DNA from: Neomelitea salexigens DSM 19753
Lineage (GTDB): Bacteria; Pseudomonadota; Gammaproteobacteria; Pseudomonadales; Spongiibacteraceae
DNA length: 64,000 bases
Reading direction: 5' to 3'
Assembly: GCF_000422345.1 (NCBI RefSeq)
Contig: NZ_AULP01000013.1
Coordinates: forward strand, 1-64,000
Below, one piece after another: positions 50,430 through 59,537 of this stretch. The position numbers and the translations under genes are program-made. Positions within the stretch are counted from its first letter, which is position 1. The number at the start of each line of letters is the position of its first letter. The notes beneath the pieces are model-generated. The model was given only the letters and a program-made list of their open reading frames with translations. It made no database searches and was not told the DNA's origin.

Positions 50430-52580
50430 ATGAAGACTGCAATGCGCCTGTTGAGCAGTACTGTGCTGCTCGCGATGACCCTAAGCGGCTGTAGCCGCGA
50501 TGTTGACACGCAGGTCAACGCTGATAGCCAGCCTGTTAATGCTGAACGAATCATTGCTGCCGCGCCCGGTGAGTGGGTGAGCCACGGCCGTGATTATGCC
50601 GAGCAGCGTTTTAGTCCGCTCAAGCAGATCAACGATGAAACCGTAAGCGAGCTGGGCTTGGCGTGGTATGCCGACTTGCCCACGCGTCGCGGTATTGAGA
50701 GCACGCCGCTAATGGCAGACGGCGTGCTATACGTAACGGCGTCGTGGGGCCACGTGCTCGCCTTTGATGCACGTAACGGCTCGCTGCTTTGGCACTTTGA
50801 CCCCAAGGTTCCCAAGGACTACGGCGTCAATGGTTGCTGCGACGGGGTTAACCGCGGCGTGGCACTTTGGGGCAACGCTGTTTACGCCGCCAGTTACGAC
50901 GGCCGCTTGAGTGCCCTCGACAGACACACAGGCGAGCTGCAATGGCAGGTGGATACCCGAATAAACCAGCAAGACCCCTACACCGTTACCGGTGCGCCGC
51001 GTATTGTCGACGGTCGCGTCATTATTGGTAACGGCGGTGCCGAACTTGGCGTTCGCGGTTATGTGAGTGCCTATGACGCGAAGACCGGAGAGTTGGACTG
51101 GCGTTTTTACACGGTGCCCGGTAATCCGGCAAAGGGTTTTGAAGACGACACCCAGAAAATGATCGCCAAAACGTGGCATGGTAAGTGGTGGGAAAATGGC
51201 AAGGGCGGCGGTACTGCTTGGGACTCTTTCGCCTATGATCCCGAGCTGAACCTGCTTTACATCGGTGTTGGCAATGGCTCGAGCTGGAACCGCAAAGCGC
51301 GCAGTGATGGCAAAGGCGATAATTTATTTCTGTCGTCAATAGTGGCCGTGAAAGCCGACACTGGAGACTATGTCTGGCACTACCAAACGACCCCCGGCGA
51401 CAGTTGGGATTACACGGCGACACAGCACATGATTCTCGCCGAATTAGAGATTGATGGCGTCGAGCGTAACGTCATTATGCAAGCGCCGAAGAATGGCTTC
51501 TTTTATGTGCTTGATCGCCGCACTGGCGAATTATTGTCGGCTGAAAAATACATGCCCGTTAATTGGGCAAGCCATGTGGATATGGAAACGGGACGGCCGG
51601 TGGAGGCACCGGGGCTGCGCGATGGCACTTTCCCGGGCATGGTCCGACCCGCGCCCAGCGGTGCCCATAATTGGCAGCCCATGTCCTATAGCCCGCAGAC
51701 GGGTTTGGTATACATTCCGGCAATGAGCTCGGGGGCAATCTATTCAGACGACTTTTCCGCGAAAGACCGCAAGGGCACCTGGAATACCAACTACGCTGTT
51801 GAAGCAATGCTCGAGGTGCCCGACCAGGTGACTGTAGAGCAACGCAAGGCAATGGGTGAAATGCTGCTGCAGTCGGTGCTGATCGCCAGGGACCCGGTCA
51901 CCAATACCGATGCGTGGCGAATTGAGGGCGGCTACTTTTCGGCCAGCGGCTTGCTGTCCACGGCGGGGAACTTGCTGTTTCAAGGAGACTTGGACGGCCA
52001 GTTTCGCGCCCGCGCGGCCGATACCGGGAAGTTGCTTTGGCAAAAAGATGTACAGGGCGGTTTGATGGCGGCGCCGATGAGCTATGAGCTTGATGGTGAG
52101 CAGTATATTGCCATTGCCCAGGGCTGGGGCGGTATCAGTGGCCTGCCCTATGGCGCAGTGTCTGGCCCGAGGAATATGATCAATATCAGCCGCGTGCTGG
52201 TCTTTAAGCTCGGTGCCAATACCGAGCTGCCGCGCATCCCGGTTGTTGAGCAAGCCCTGCCAAAACCTGCATTGGCGGCGGCAAGCGATGAAGAAATTGC
52301 GAAAGGGCGTGAGCTTTTCAATCTCTACTGCGCGGTCTGTCACGGTGGCAATGCCATTAGTGCGGGGCTGATTTCCGATTTGCGTTATCGCATTAATGAC
52401 CTCGACGAGGCGTGGCTTGCGATTGTGCGCGACGGGGCGTTGGCTTCCATGGGCATGCCCGCGAGAGGTGAGTTCATCGATAAAGAAGAAGCCATCGCGA
52501 TCAAGCACTATGTTGTCGAGCAGGCGCGCTTAGGGCACGAGCGTGGCGAGAAGCGCTTGATAAGGGGCGCTGCGCAATAG
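50430..52580 (+). CDS. PQQ-dependent quinohemoprotein alcohol dehydrogenase (lipoprotein)
   Basis: A 716-residue periplasmic type II quinohemoprotein ADH. The N-terminus carries a lipobox (LSGC, Cys21). The beta-propeller contains the vicinal disulfide Cys136-Cys137 (NGCCDGVNRG) and catalytic Asp327 in GDSWDYTATQ. The position occupied by Asp in lanthanide enzymes is Thr329, so Ca2+ is expected. A C-terminal cytochrome c domain has Cys634-Cys637-His638 (CAVCHG) and a likely Met ligand in MGMPARG. PQQ synthesis genes are not in the window. Confidence 0.9.
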   Translation: MKTAMRLLSSTVLLAMTLSGCSRDVDTQVNADSQPVNAERIIAAAPGEWVSHGRDYAEQRFSPLKQINDETVSELGLAWYADLPTRRGIESTPLMADGVLYVTASWGHVLAFDARNGSLLWHFDPKVPKDYGVNGCCDGVNRGVALWGNAVYAASYDGRLSALDRHTGELQWQVDTRINQQDPYTVTGAPRIVDGRVIIGNGGAELGVRGYVSAYDAKTGELDWRFYTVPGNPAKGFEDDTQKMIAKTWHGKWWENGKGGGTAWDSFAYDPELNLLYIGVGNGSSWNRKARSDGKGDNLFLSSIVAVKADTGDYVWHYQTTPGDSWDYTATQHMILAELEIDGVERNVIMQAPKNGFFYVLDRRTGELLSAEKYMPVNWASHVDMETGRPVEAPGLRDGTFPGMVRPAPSGAHNWQPMSYSPQTGLVYIPAMSSGAIYSDDFSAKDRKGTWNTNYAVEAMLEVPDQVTVEQRKAMGEMLLQSVLIARDPVTNTDAWRIEGGYFSASGLLSTAGNLLFQGDLDGQFRARAADTGKLLWQKDVQGGLMAAPMSYELDGEQYIAIAQGWGGISGLPYGAVSGPRNMINISRVLVFKLGANTELPRIPVVEQALPKPALAAASDEEIAKGRELFNLYCAVCHGGNAISAGLISDLRYRINDLDEAWLAIVRDGALASMGMPARGEFIDKEEAIAIKHYVVEQARLGHERGEKRLIRGAAQ

Positions 52581-52595
52581 CCGATCAGCAGAGGG

Positions 52596-52626
52596 AAAAA
52601 CAGCGGCTGTTGCCGCTGTTTTTTTT
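52596..52626. terminator. Terminator after the PQQ dehydrogenase gene
   Basis: CAGCGGC/GCCGCTG (52601-52607 with 52612-52618) with a TGTT loop, preceded by A5 and followed by T8. It can also serve the convergent cytochrome c peroxidase transcript. Confidence 0.9.
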
Positions 52627-52631
52627 GTGCG

Positions 52632-52673
52632 CTTATTTCGCTGAACTTATTTCGTTGAGCTTATTTCACTGAA
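52632..52673. repeat. Three tandem 14-bp repeats
   Basis: CTTATTTCGCTGAA, CTTATTTCGTTGAG and CTTATTTCACTGAA follow each other without spacing, and a partial fourth unit CTTAAGG continues. The third copy spans the stop codon of the cytochrome c peroxidase gene, so the array is a duplication of its last codons into the intergenic region. Confidence 0.85.
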
Positions 52674-53668
52674 CTTAAGGTCACTGGCCGGGTATTTTCC
52701 AATGCGTTCAGGAAGGTGACAATGCTCGCCGTGTCAGCGTCGCTGAGTGAGCGGCCAAGTTGTAACCACGCCATCTGTTTTACCGCTTCGTCCAACGTTT
52801 TGGCAGCGCCATCGTGGAAGTAGGGCGCGGTGCGTGAAATATCGCGCAGGGCTGGCACCTTAAACACAAAGCGGTCGCTCGCCTTGCCGGTCACTTCCTG
52901 ACGGCCAATGTCGCTGGTATTGGCATAGGCGTTCACCACCCCCATTTTTTGGTACATGGTGCCGCCCAGGGTCGCGCCGCTGTGGCAGGCGATGCAGCCC
53001 GTGCTAATGAAGGTTTTTAAGCCCTGCTTTTCTGCTGCGCTCAGCGCTTGGTCGTCGCCGCGCAAGAAATCGTCAAAACGGTCGCGGGTGATCAAGGTGC
53101 GCTCGAAGGCGGCAATCGCCTCGGCCATATTGTCGTAGCTCAGTGCAGGCTCAGCATTGGGGAAGGCCTTGGCGAAGGCTTTTGTGTAACCCGCGTCACG
53201 CAGTCGCTGTTCGGCAGTTACCTCATCGGGCATGGCCATTTCTACCGGGTTGAGAATGGGGCCCTTTGCCTGGGCTTTCAGGTCGGCGGCGCGGCCGTCC
53301 CAGAACTGTGCAACATGAAAGCCGGCGTTAAACGAGGTGGGCGAGTTGCGACCGCCGCGTTCGCCGAGCGCGCCTAGCGAGGTGGGCTCGTTGTCGACAC
53401 CGGCACCGTTGTTGTCCACTTGGTGGCAGCTGTTGCAAGACTGGCTACCATTGGTCGACAGCGCCGTTTCAAAATAGAGCTGTTCACCGAGGGCAATGCG
53501 CTCGGGCGTGTCATTTTCGCTGCCAGGCATTGTGGCGGGCAGTGGTTTGAAAAAGGCTTGTGCCTGGGCGCGAAGCGCGGCATCGGCGTTGGCTGTTGCG
53601 CTGGTAGCGAGGCCGCCAAGGCACAGGCCGACGACCGCGAGGGTATTTTTAACGCTGTTGTTAAGCAC
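52661..53668 (-). CDS. Diheme cytochrome c peroxidase
   Basis: A 335-residue periplasmic peroxidase of the CcpA/MauG family that reduces H2O2 with electrons from cytochrome c. A cleavable signal peptide ends near residue 28 (ATANADA). Heme sites are Cys78-Cys81-His82 (CNSCH) and Cys225-Cys228-His229 (CIACH). The GTG start has AAGGAAG upstream. It is convergent with the PQQ dehydrogenase gene, and both use cytochrome c. A palindrome overlaps the putative promoter. Confidence 0.92.
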   Translation of the reverse strand: MLNNSVKNTLAVVGLCLGGLATSATANADAALRAQAQAFFKPLPATMPGSENDTPERIALGEQLYFETALSTNGSQSCNSCHQVDNNGAGVDNEPTSLGALGERGGRNSPTSFNAGFHVAQFWDGRAADLKAQAKGPILNPVEMAMPDEVTAEQRLRDAGYTKAFAKAFPNAEPALSYDNMAEAIAAFERTLITRDRFDDFLRGDDQALSAAEKQGLKTFISTGCIACHSGATLGGTMYQKMGVVNAYANTSDIGRQEVTGKASDRFVFKVPALRDISRTAPYFHDGAAKTLDEAVKQMAWLQLGRSLSDADTASIVTFLNALENTRPVTLSSVK

Positions 53669-53699
53669 GGGATTACTTCCTTGGGTAAATTAAGGACGC

Positions 53700-53733
53700 A
53701 TCATACGTGCTCGAATCACTAAGATTAAATCTT
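53700..53733 (-). promoter_or_regulatory. Palindrome and -10 box upstream of the peroxidase gene
   Basis: The perfect palindrome AAGATTAAATCTT (53721-53733) overlaps the -35 position (TTAATC, 17-bp spacing) of a minus-strand TATGAT at 53705-53700. It could be a repressor or activator operator. It is not a recognisable OxyR or Fnr site. Confidence 0.45.
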
Positions 53734-53783
53734 AAAAATCTATCGGTCTCATAGGATTTGGCAATAGCTGTTAGTGTCGCTGC

Positions 53784-56147
53784 CTACCACTGGTAGCTCA
53801 TGCTGGCGAATACGCTCCGGCCCGGGTTTTGGCTTGGGTTATAGGTGCTGGGGAACATCGCGGTATCAATCACTTGGTTGAGGCTGCGCTCGTCACTTAA
53901 ATTTTTGCCGCCAACCGTCAGCGCCCAGCCTTGCTCGTCACTGCGCAGTGTCAGGTTTGCTGCGACGGTTGTGGTGTCGGGAATACGGGTGTTTTCGTCC
54001 AGGTCGGTATCCGTGTAGTGCTCGCCCTGGTGCTGAATATTCATGGCCGCGCGAAGCAGCAGGCTACCGAGCTGATATTCCAAAGTCGGGCTGATGGTTG
54101 CCGTGAATTGTGGTGCGAAGGCTAGGGTTTCACCGCTGAGATCTTGTTTGGCGCCGATACCGTCACTGATCGGGGCCGGGCCATTTTCATATTCTTTGTA
54201 GCGAGCCCGCAGGTAACCCAGTGAGGCGTTAATACTGAGCGGCGTGTAGGGTGTTAGCCATTGAAGCTCAGTTTCGACCCCCTCGGAAAAGGCCGCCGCA
54301 GCATTGGTTACGTCGAACAGGAGGCCATTGAAAGCCAGTACTTGAAGGTCGTTAAAGTCCATGCGGTAGGCGGTCATATTTAATTGCAGGCTGTTGTCTA
54401 GCCACTGACTGCGCAAGCCAAGTTCTATAGAGCTGGCTTTTTCGGGTTCAAACTCCAGCTGCTCGCCAGTAAATGAAATGGCATTTACACCGCCACTTTT
54501 AAAACCGCGAGATACGCTGGTGTAGAATGAGATGTCCTCATTTAAAAAATAACTTAGGGTCAGCTTAGGCGACAGCTGCGTTTCGCTGCGATCTATTTGG
54601 CCTGGGGCATAGTCTTGTCCGCCGATAAGGGTCGCGGTAATGCAGGGCAGCAATGGGTTACTGCATTTACCTTCGCCAGTGGGGGTGGATTTTTTGGTTT
54701 CATGGTTTAGGCGCAGCCCGGGTGTGAGTACCCACTTCTCGCTTAGATCCCAACTCACCTGACCAAATAGGGCGGTGGCCTCAGTGTTTTGGCGGTAGTC
54801 GAATCGGTAGTAGTCGCTTTCCTGGAGCGTGCTTGTCAGTTGGGGTAACAGCGTGGCTAAGGTGCCTGCGAGTGGGTTGCCCGGTGCATTGCTGTTGCCA
54901 CCTAACAGTTGCTGGGCGTCTTTAGTGAGCGCGTAGGAGGCAATGTCTTGCCCGACAATAACGTCGGCAACAATACGAAAATCACTGTTGAAGTAGTAAA
55001 GCCCACTAATAAATTCGACATTGCCACCCAGGCCGAATAGCGACTCAGCGGCGCCACTGAATCGCCATTCCACACTTTGCTGGCTGTAGTCGTCGACTTC
55101 ATTTAAGTTAAGTAAATCAGCAGGGGATACATCCAGGTCTTGTCGCTGCTCAACGTCGAGCCAGGAGAGCCCCACAACCACGGTAGAGTCAAGGCGAGAC
55201 AGTCCACCCACTTCGCCAAAATCGTAGCTGCCGCGCAGTGCGACACTGTCGGAGCGCTGGTAGAGCTTCCCGTCCTCATTAAAACTGGTTTGGAAATTAA
55301 ACGGGTCGTCCTCAATTTCGGGGTCAAAGGTCTGTAGATAGTCCCGAGTATCGTCGTCGAGCTTCATTAACTGCCGTGGCCAGAAGTTAACGCGGGTGAC
55401 GGATTGCTGCGCAATAAACTCCAGTTCACTGCGATCACTCGGTTGCCAATTGAGCTTTGCTCGCAGTGCGTCTTGGTCTCGGTCGTCCTCTTTTCGCTCG
55501 AGTTTAGTGTTTTCCAGGCGGCCGTCGCGCTGCCACTTCATGGCGGACAAGCGCAGTCCGAGACTGGGGCTAAAGCGATACCCGACGCCTGCCTCAAGAC
55601 GTTGTTCGCCGTATTCTTCGTCGCGGTAGCTCAGCTTCCCTTCACTGTCCTCTTCGGCGGGGACAGTTTGGCTGCTGACATTGAAAACACCGGCGATCGT
55701 ATTTTTACCGAACAGCGTGCCTTGTGGTCCACGCAGCACTTCCACCCGCGCAAGGTCATACATCGACTCGCTGAAGTAGCTGGGGCGACCGTAGAACACC
55801 TCATCCTGAACCAGCCCTACCGCAGGCTCGAAGCTGGGGTTAAAACTGTTGGTGCCAAAGCCGCGAATGAATACCTGAGGTGAGGACGGGCTGGTGAATT
55901 CGACTCTGACATTGGGTACGTAGGCAGACACGGCGACCAAATCGCCGATGGCGTTGTCCTGCATAAAGTCGCCAGACAGGGCGCTGATTGAAATTGGAAC
56001 GTCCTGCAGACTTTGCTGGCTCTTCTGCGCGGTGACGACCACCTCCTCTAAAACGCGGGGGCGGTTTTCGGCTTCGGCGTTGGGGCTGAGCAGGGCCAAG
56101 GCAAGGATGCCTAGGGCGGTCGTTCTACTATTGTTGTGCGTTGTCAT
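53784..56147 (-). CDS. TonB-dependent outer-membrane receptor
   Basis: A 787-residue receptor. The signal peptide ends near residue 26 (SPNAEA), and a TonB box-like EEVVVTAQK follows. The plug domain has DVPISISALSG, VFIRGFGTN and VEVLRGPQGTLFGKNTIAGV. A long beta-barrel ends in an aromatic residue (SMSYQW). It is of the broad-substrate type common in marine bacteria for polycyclic or terpenoid compounds. It lies 49 bp after the TSUP gene, so it is probably the last gene of the six-gene cluster. The ligand is unknown. Confidence 0.9.
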   Translation of the reverse strand: MTTHNNSRTTALGILALALLSPNAEAENRPRVLEEVVVTAQKSQQSLQDVPISISALSGDFMQDNAIGDLVAVSAYVPNVRVEFTSPSSPQVFIRGFGTNSFNPSFEPAVGLVQDEVFYGRPSYFSESMYDLARVEVLRGPQGTLFGKNTIAGVFNVSSQTVPAEEDSEGKLSYRDEEYGEQRLEAGVGYRFSPSLGLRLSAMKWQRDGRLENTKLERKEDDRDQDALRAKLNWQPSDRSELEFIAQQSVTRVNFWPRQLMKLDDDTRDYLQTFDPEIEDDPFNFQTSFNEDGKLYQRSDSVALRGSYDFGEVGGLSRLDSTVVVGLSWLDVEQRQDLDVSPADLLNLNEVDDYSQQSVEWRFSGAAESLFGLGGNVEFISGLYYFNSDFRIVADVIVGQDIASYALTKDAQQLLGGNSNAPGNPLAGTLATLLPQLTSTLQESDYYRFDYRQNTEATALFGQVSWDLSEKWVLTPGLRLNHETKKSTPTGEGKCSNPLLPCITATLIGGQDYAPGQIDRSETQLSPKLTLSYFLNEDISFYTSVSRGFKSGGVNAISFTGEQLEFEPEKASSIELGLRSQWLDNSLQLNMTAYRMDFNDLQVLAFNGLLFDVTNAAAAFSEGVETELQWLTPYTPLSINASLGYLRARYKEYENGPAPISDGIGAKQDLSGETLAFAPQFTATISPTLEYQLGSLLLRAAMNIQHQGEHYTDTDLDENTRIPDTTTVAANLTLRSDEQGWALTVGGKNLSDERSLNQVIDTAMFPSTYNPSQNPGRSVFASMSYQW

Positions 56148-56196
56148 GGCGTTTTCTCGTTTTTATTATGTATCGTTTTTTTGTGTTCTGGTGTGC

Positions 56197-56928
56197 TTAA
56201 AAGCCGGTAATGATCAGCAAGCTACCGGTAAAAAGCAGCAGGGCGTAAACCACATTGCGAAAACGTTGCTCGTCTACTCGGTGGTGGAGATATTCACCTA
56301 CGACGACGCCAGCGACTAACACCGGGGCAATTGCGGCGACCTTGGGTAGCGCGGGGTAGAGGCTTCCATCGATGGCGAAGACGACGGTGAGTAAGCTGTT
56401 TAAGCTGAACCACACGGTGATTAGTGTGGCGCGAAAAGCCGCTTTATCAAGTTGGGTGCCCGTCAACGCATAGACCAGCAACGGGCCGCCAGAGGCGTAG
56501 AGGCCGTGGGTAATCCCGGCGCCCAGCATCCAGCCCCGTGTCCACAGCGCGCCGTGACGGCGGCTGCTCAGACCGCGATAGGCGCGCAGCAGCTCGCGCC
56601 CCGCAAACCAGACGACCAGGGCGCCAAATAATAATTGCAAAAGCTGATCGCCGAGCCAGGGCCTCAACAGATAGCCCGCCAAGGTGCCACTAACCATTAA
56701 CGGCAGAATCAGCTTTAGTAAGGTGGGCCAATGAATGTGCTGGTGGTGGCGGGCCAGTAGGTAGCCCGTCATACAGATATTCAGCGGTACCAGCACGGGT
56801 AGCATGGCCTCAATGGGTAGCAACAACGCGCCCAGTGATAGGGCGATAACAATGCTGCCAAAGCCGGTGATCGCTTCAATGCTGTAGGCAACAAAAACGA
56901 AAATCGCCAGAAGAATCCAAGGGTCCAT
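56197..56928 (-). CDS. TSUP-family (TauE/SafE) exporter
   Basis: A 243-residue inner-membrane protein with about eight hydrophobic segments, starting MDPWILLAIFVFVAYSIEAI. The family-typical GITHGLYASGGPLLVYALTG lies in the centre. TSUP proteins move sulfite, sulfoacetate or organic acids; the substrate here is unknown. The start overlaps the SDR stop by one base (TAATG). A longer in-frame start inside the SDR gene is not supported. Confidence 0.85.
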   Translation of the reverse strand: MDPWILLAIFVFVAYSIEAITGFGSIVIALSLGALLLPIEAMLPVLVPLNICMTGYLLARHHQHIHWPTLLKLILPLMVSGTLAGYLLRPWLGDQLLQLLFGALVVWFAGRELLRAYRGLSSRRHGALWTRGWMLGAGITHGLYASGGPLLVYALTGTQLDKAAFRATLITVWFSLNSLLTVVFAIDGSLYPALPKVAAIAPVLVAGVVVGEYLHHRVDEQRFRNVVYALLLFTGSLLIITGF

Positions 56929-57713
56929 TAATGCTGCTCCAGTTCCACGGCAAATTTGCGCCGCATTAGGCGGTGGAAGGTTGTTGGCGCAATGCGCCAC
57001 AGCAAGCTTGCCAACCAAATTCCGCGGTGGGGAAACAAGTGTGGTTTGCGCCGTTCGGCGGCCTGTAAAATTGCCGCGGCCAGCGGTTCGGGCTCGCCAA
57101 TGCCGCCGAGGGTGGAGCGTGCGTGCCGCGCAGCGTTGCCATCGGCACCGAGGGCATTTTGTTCGATATTGGTGTTCACAAAGGCGGGATACACCATCAG
57201 TATGTGCACGCCATTGTCCCGTTCTTCGCCACGCAGTACCTCAAAAAACTGGCCTAGGGCGGACTTTGCGCTGCAATACGCGGCTCGGCCGAGCACGGGC
57301 ATCCAACCCGCCATTGAGCCGATGTTGATGATACTGCCGCGACTGCGTCGCAGCAGCGGGAGCAAGGCCATGCTGAGGGATACAGGGGCTTGCCAGTCGA
57401 TGGCCATCACTTTTCTAAACACCGCTGGGTCAGTGTGGCCGGCGAGAGAGCGGTGGGTAATACCCGCGTTATTCACCAGGATATCTAAGCGTCCGCTTGC
57501 GGTGATGGCGCGAGCGACAGCGTTGATGGCGGCGGTATCGGCAAGGTCGGCAACAACGGTGTGCACACGCTCGTTGCCGAGTGCCGCGCTGCGTTGCTGC
57601 AGTCCCTCGGCGTCGCGGTCGACGAGCCACACGCAGTCACCGCGTTGATAAAACTGTTGCGCCATCGCCCAGCCTAGACCGCTGGCGGCACCAGTAATGA
57701 GTACTGTCTTCAT
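56928..57713 (-). CDS. Classical short-chain dehydrogenase/reductase
   Basis: A 261-residue SDR with NAD(P) motif TGAASGLG, the NNAG motif in ILVNNAGITH, and the catalytic Ser/Tyr/Lys in NIGSMAGWM and AAYCSAKSA. A C-terminal extension ending MRRKFAVELEQH may bind the membrane. It is the fourth gene of the overlapping cluster: it overlaps the epimerase-like gene by 4 bp and the TSUP gene by 1 bp. The substrate is unknown. Confidence 0.9.
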   Translation of the reverse strand: MKTVLITGAASGLGWAMAQQFYQRGDCVWLVDRDAEGLQQRSAALGNERVHTVVADLADTAAINAVARAITASGRLDILVNNAGITHRSLAGHTDPAVFRKVMAIDWQAPVSLSMALLPLLRRSRGSIINIGSMAGWMPVLGRAAYCSAKSALGQFFEVLRGEERDNGVHILMVYPAFVNTNIEQNALGADGNAARHARSTLGGIGEPEPLAAAILQAAERRKPHLFPHRGIWLASLLWRIAPTTFHRLMRRKFAVELEQH

Positions 57714-58642
57714 AGCTGCCCCCGGGCGCGGGCGTGGTCGATAAACAGCTCCAATACTTGCGCTGAACTCAACTGCGGTTGATAGCCAAATTCTTCTTTC
57801 AAGCGGCGATTGCTCAGTACCGGGCGATAGCGCAAGAAGTTAATCTGCTCGGGCCGGTAGCGGCTTAGGCCGAGTCGATGGCCCACCGCGAGAGCGGTTT
57901 TAAGCAGCGCCGCAGGTAAGCGCAACAGGGGTTTATTTAAACGCTCTGCCACTTCATCAATGCGCAGGGCGCCGTCACCGGCGAGATTAAACACGCCCAC
58001 TTGGGATTCAATAATGCCTTTCTCCACAATCCGGAGCAGGTCTTCGTCCCAAATAAAGACAAAGGGCGAGTCAGAGCCGCGAATAGCCAATAGGCGTTTC
58101 TTTTCAAAGAGCTGGGTAATCTGATTGCGGGTTTGGCGCCCCAGTACGGTGCCAGGGCGCAAAATGAGCTGCTTGAGCTCCGGGTGCACGCGGCGCTGCT
58201 CGGCTAAGTACTCTTCAACCAGCCGCTTGTGGCGGGCATAGGCAAATTCGTCATTGCCGCGCAGCGGGTCGCTTTCATCGATCCAGCTGGGGTTATCGGG
58301 ATGGTAGCCATAGGCTGCGCCGGAGCTGGTGACGGTGAGGTGTTGTACACCGGCCTTCAAGCAACATTGCACAACATTACGCGTGCCGTTTACGTCGATG
58401 TCGTAGTCGCGCTGCTCGTCGCCGCTGGCTTCGAGTACCGAGGCGAGGTGCACAACGTGGCTGACCTGGTGCTCGCTCAGAATATCAGCCAGCTTCGGGT
58501 CGCGAATATCGCACTGGATGTAATTCGCGTCGTCAGTAGGGCGAATGTCTACGCCAATCACGGCGTAATCTTTACTGAGTCGCTCGCTGAGTTGGCGGCC
58601 GATATAGCCGCCGGCGCCGGTAATGAGAATACGTTTAGGCAT
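57710..58642 (-). CDS. NAD-dependent epimerase/dehydratase-family protein
   Basis: A 310-residue extended SDR with ILITGAGGYIGRQLSERL and the catalytic-type YxxxK in FAYARHKRLVEEY. The TSSGAAYGY segment supplies the Ser/Thr. Enzymes of this family may act on sugar nucleotides or on steroid-type hydroxyls (3-beta-HSD-like). The neighbours (flavin monooxygenase, SDR, transporters) favour small-molecule catabolism. It overlaps the BASS gene by 8 bp. Confidence 0.85.
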   Translation of the reverse strand: MPKRILITGAGGYIGRQLSERLSKDYAVIGVDIRPTDDANYIQCDIRDPKLADILSEHQVSHVVHLASVLEASGDEQRDYDIDVNGTRNVVQCCLKAGVQHLTVTSSGAAYGYHPDNPSWIDESDPLRGNDEFAYARHKRLVEEYLAEQRRVHPELKQLILRPGTVLGRQTRNQITQLFEKKRLLAIRGSDSPFVFIWDEDLLRIVEKGIIESQVGVFNLAGDGALRIDEVAERLNKPLLRLPAALLKTALAVGHRLGLSRYRPEQINFLRYRPVLSNRRLKEEFGYQPQLSSAQVLELFIDHARARGQL

Positions 58643-59537
58643 GGACAGTCTCCGCGCTGCGCGACCAGTAAAAAGCCAAACAAAGGCCGGCAGCCAAATG
58701 CCAGAAGCTCCAGAAGCCTGCGATAAGCATCATGCCGCCCGCCTCGGGGAAAAAGGTGAAAATGATCGACAAGCCGAGTGCTGAATTTTGTATGCCGACC
58801 TCCATGGTGACGGCGCGGCGCTCGGCCTGGGGAAGTTTGATAACGCGGCCAGCCAAGTCGCCAAGCAGCAGCGCGCCGGCGTTTTGCAGGGCAACAAGCA
58901 GCAAGATGCGGTCGGCGTACTCCATAAATAGCTGCTGATTGCGGGAGAAGGCGATCACGACAAAGCACAGAAACACCAGCAGGGTGACCGCGCGCATGGG
59001 CTTTTCGGCACGGGTGGCCCATTCCGGGTGGCGTTTACCAACGGCCATGCCCAGCAGCATGGGTAGCACTAATACCAATGCGACCAGCAGCAAAATGTTC
59101 ATTGGCTCCAGAGAAATGCCGCGCAGTAACTCTCGGGTGGCGGGGTTAAGCTGCGCGTACAGGCCGAAATTAAGGGGAGTCATCACGATGGCCGCCAAGC
59201 TGGAAACGGCGGTCATGCTGACCGAGACGGGCACACTGGCGCGGCCCAGCCAGGTCATAATATTGGAGAACGTCCCGCCTGGGCAGGAGGCGATGAGTAT
59301 CATGCCCAGTGCTAATTCTGCCGGCACATCGAAGGCGATTGTCGCCAGGCAGGTCGCCGCTGGCAGCAGAAGAAACTGTGCCACCAAACCGGCAGCGGGC
59401 GCGTGGGGTTGCCGTAATACGCGAACGAAGTCGTCACGGCGCAGGCCCATGGACACACCAAAGATCATGCCCGCTAGAATCCCGTTAAGCAGGATCAGGC
59501 TCTGGGGGCTAAACGCGACTTGAATATCAGCGTACAT
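58635..59537 (-). CDS. BASS-family (bile acid:Na+ symporter-like) transporter
   Basis: A 300-residue inner-membrane protein with 8-10 hydrophobic segments (SBF-like, PF01758). The ASCPGGTFSNIMTWLGRASV stretch is typical, and EVGIQNSALGLSI is the second crossover motif. The start is MYADIQVAFSPQSL at 59537, overlapping the monooxygenase stop by 11 bp. Family members import organic acids, sterol conjugates or pyruvate with Na+. The substrate is unassigned. Confidence 0.87.
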   Translation of the reverse strand: MYADIQVAFSPQSLILLNGILAGMIFGVSMGLRRDDFVRVLRQPHAPAAGLVAQFLLLPAATCLATIAFDVPAELALGMILIASCPGGTFSNIMTWLGRASVPVSVSMTAVSSLAAIVMTPLNFGLYAQLNPATRELLRGISLEPMNILLLVALVLVLPMLLGMAVGKRHPEWATRAEKPMRAVTLLVFLCFVVIAFSRNQQLFMEYADRILLLVALQNAGALLLGDLAGRVIKLPQAERRAVTMEVGIQNSALGLSIIFTFFPEAGGMMLIAGFWSFWHLAAGLCLAFYWSRSAETVHA

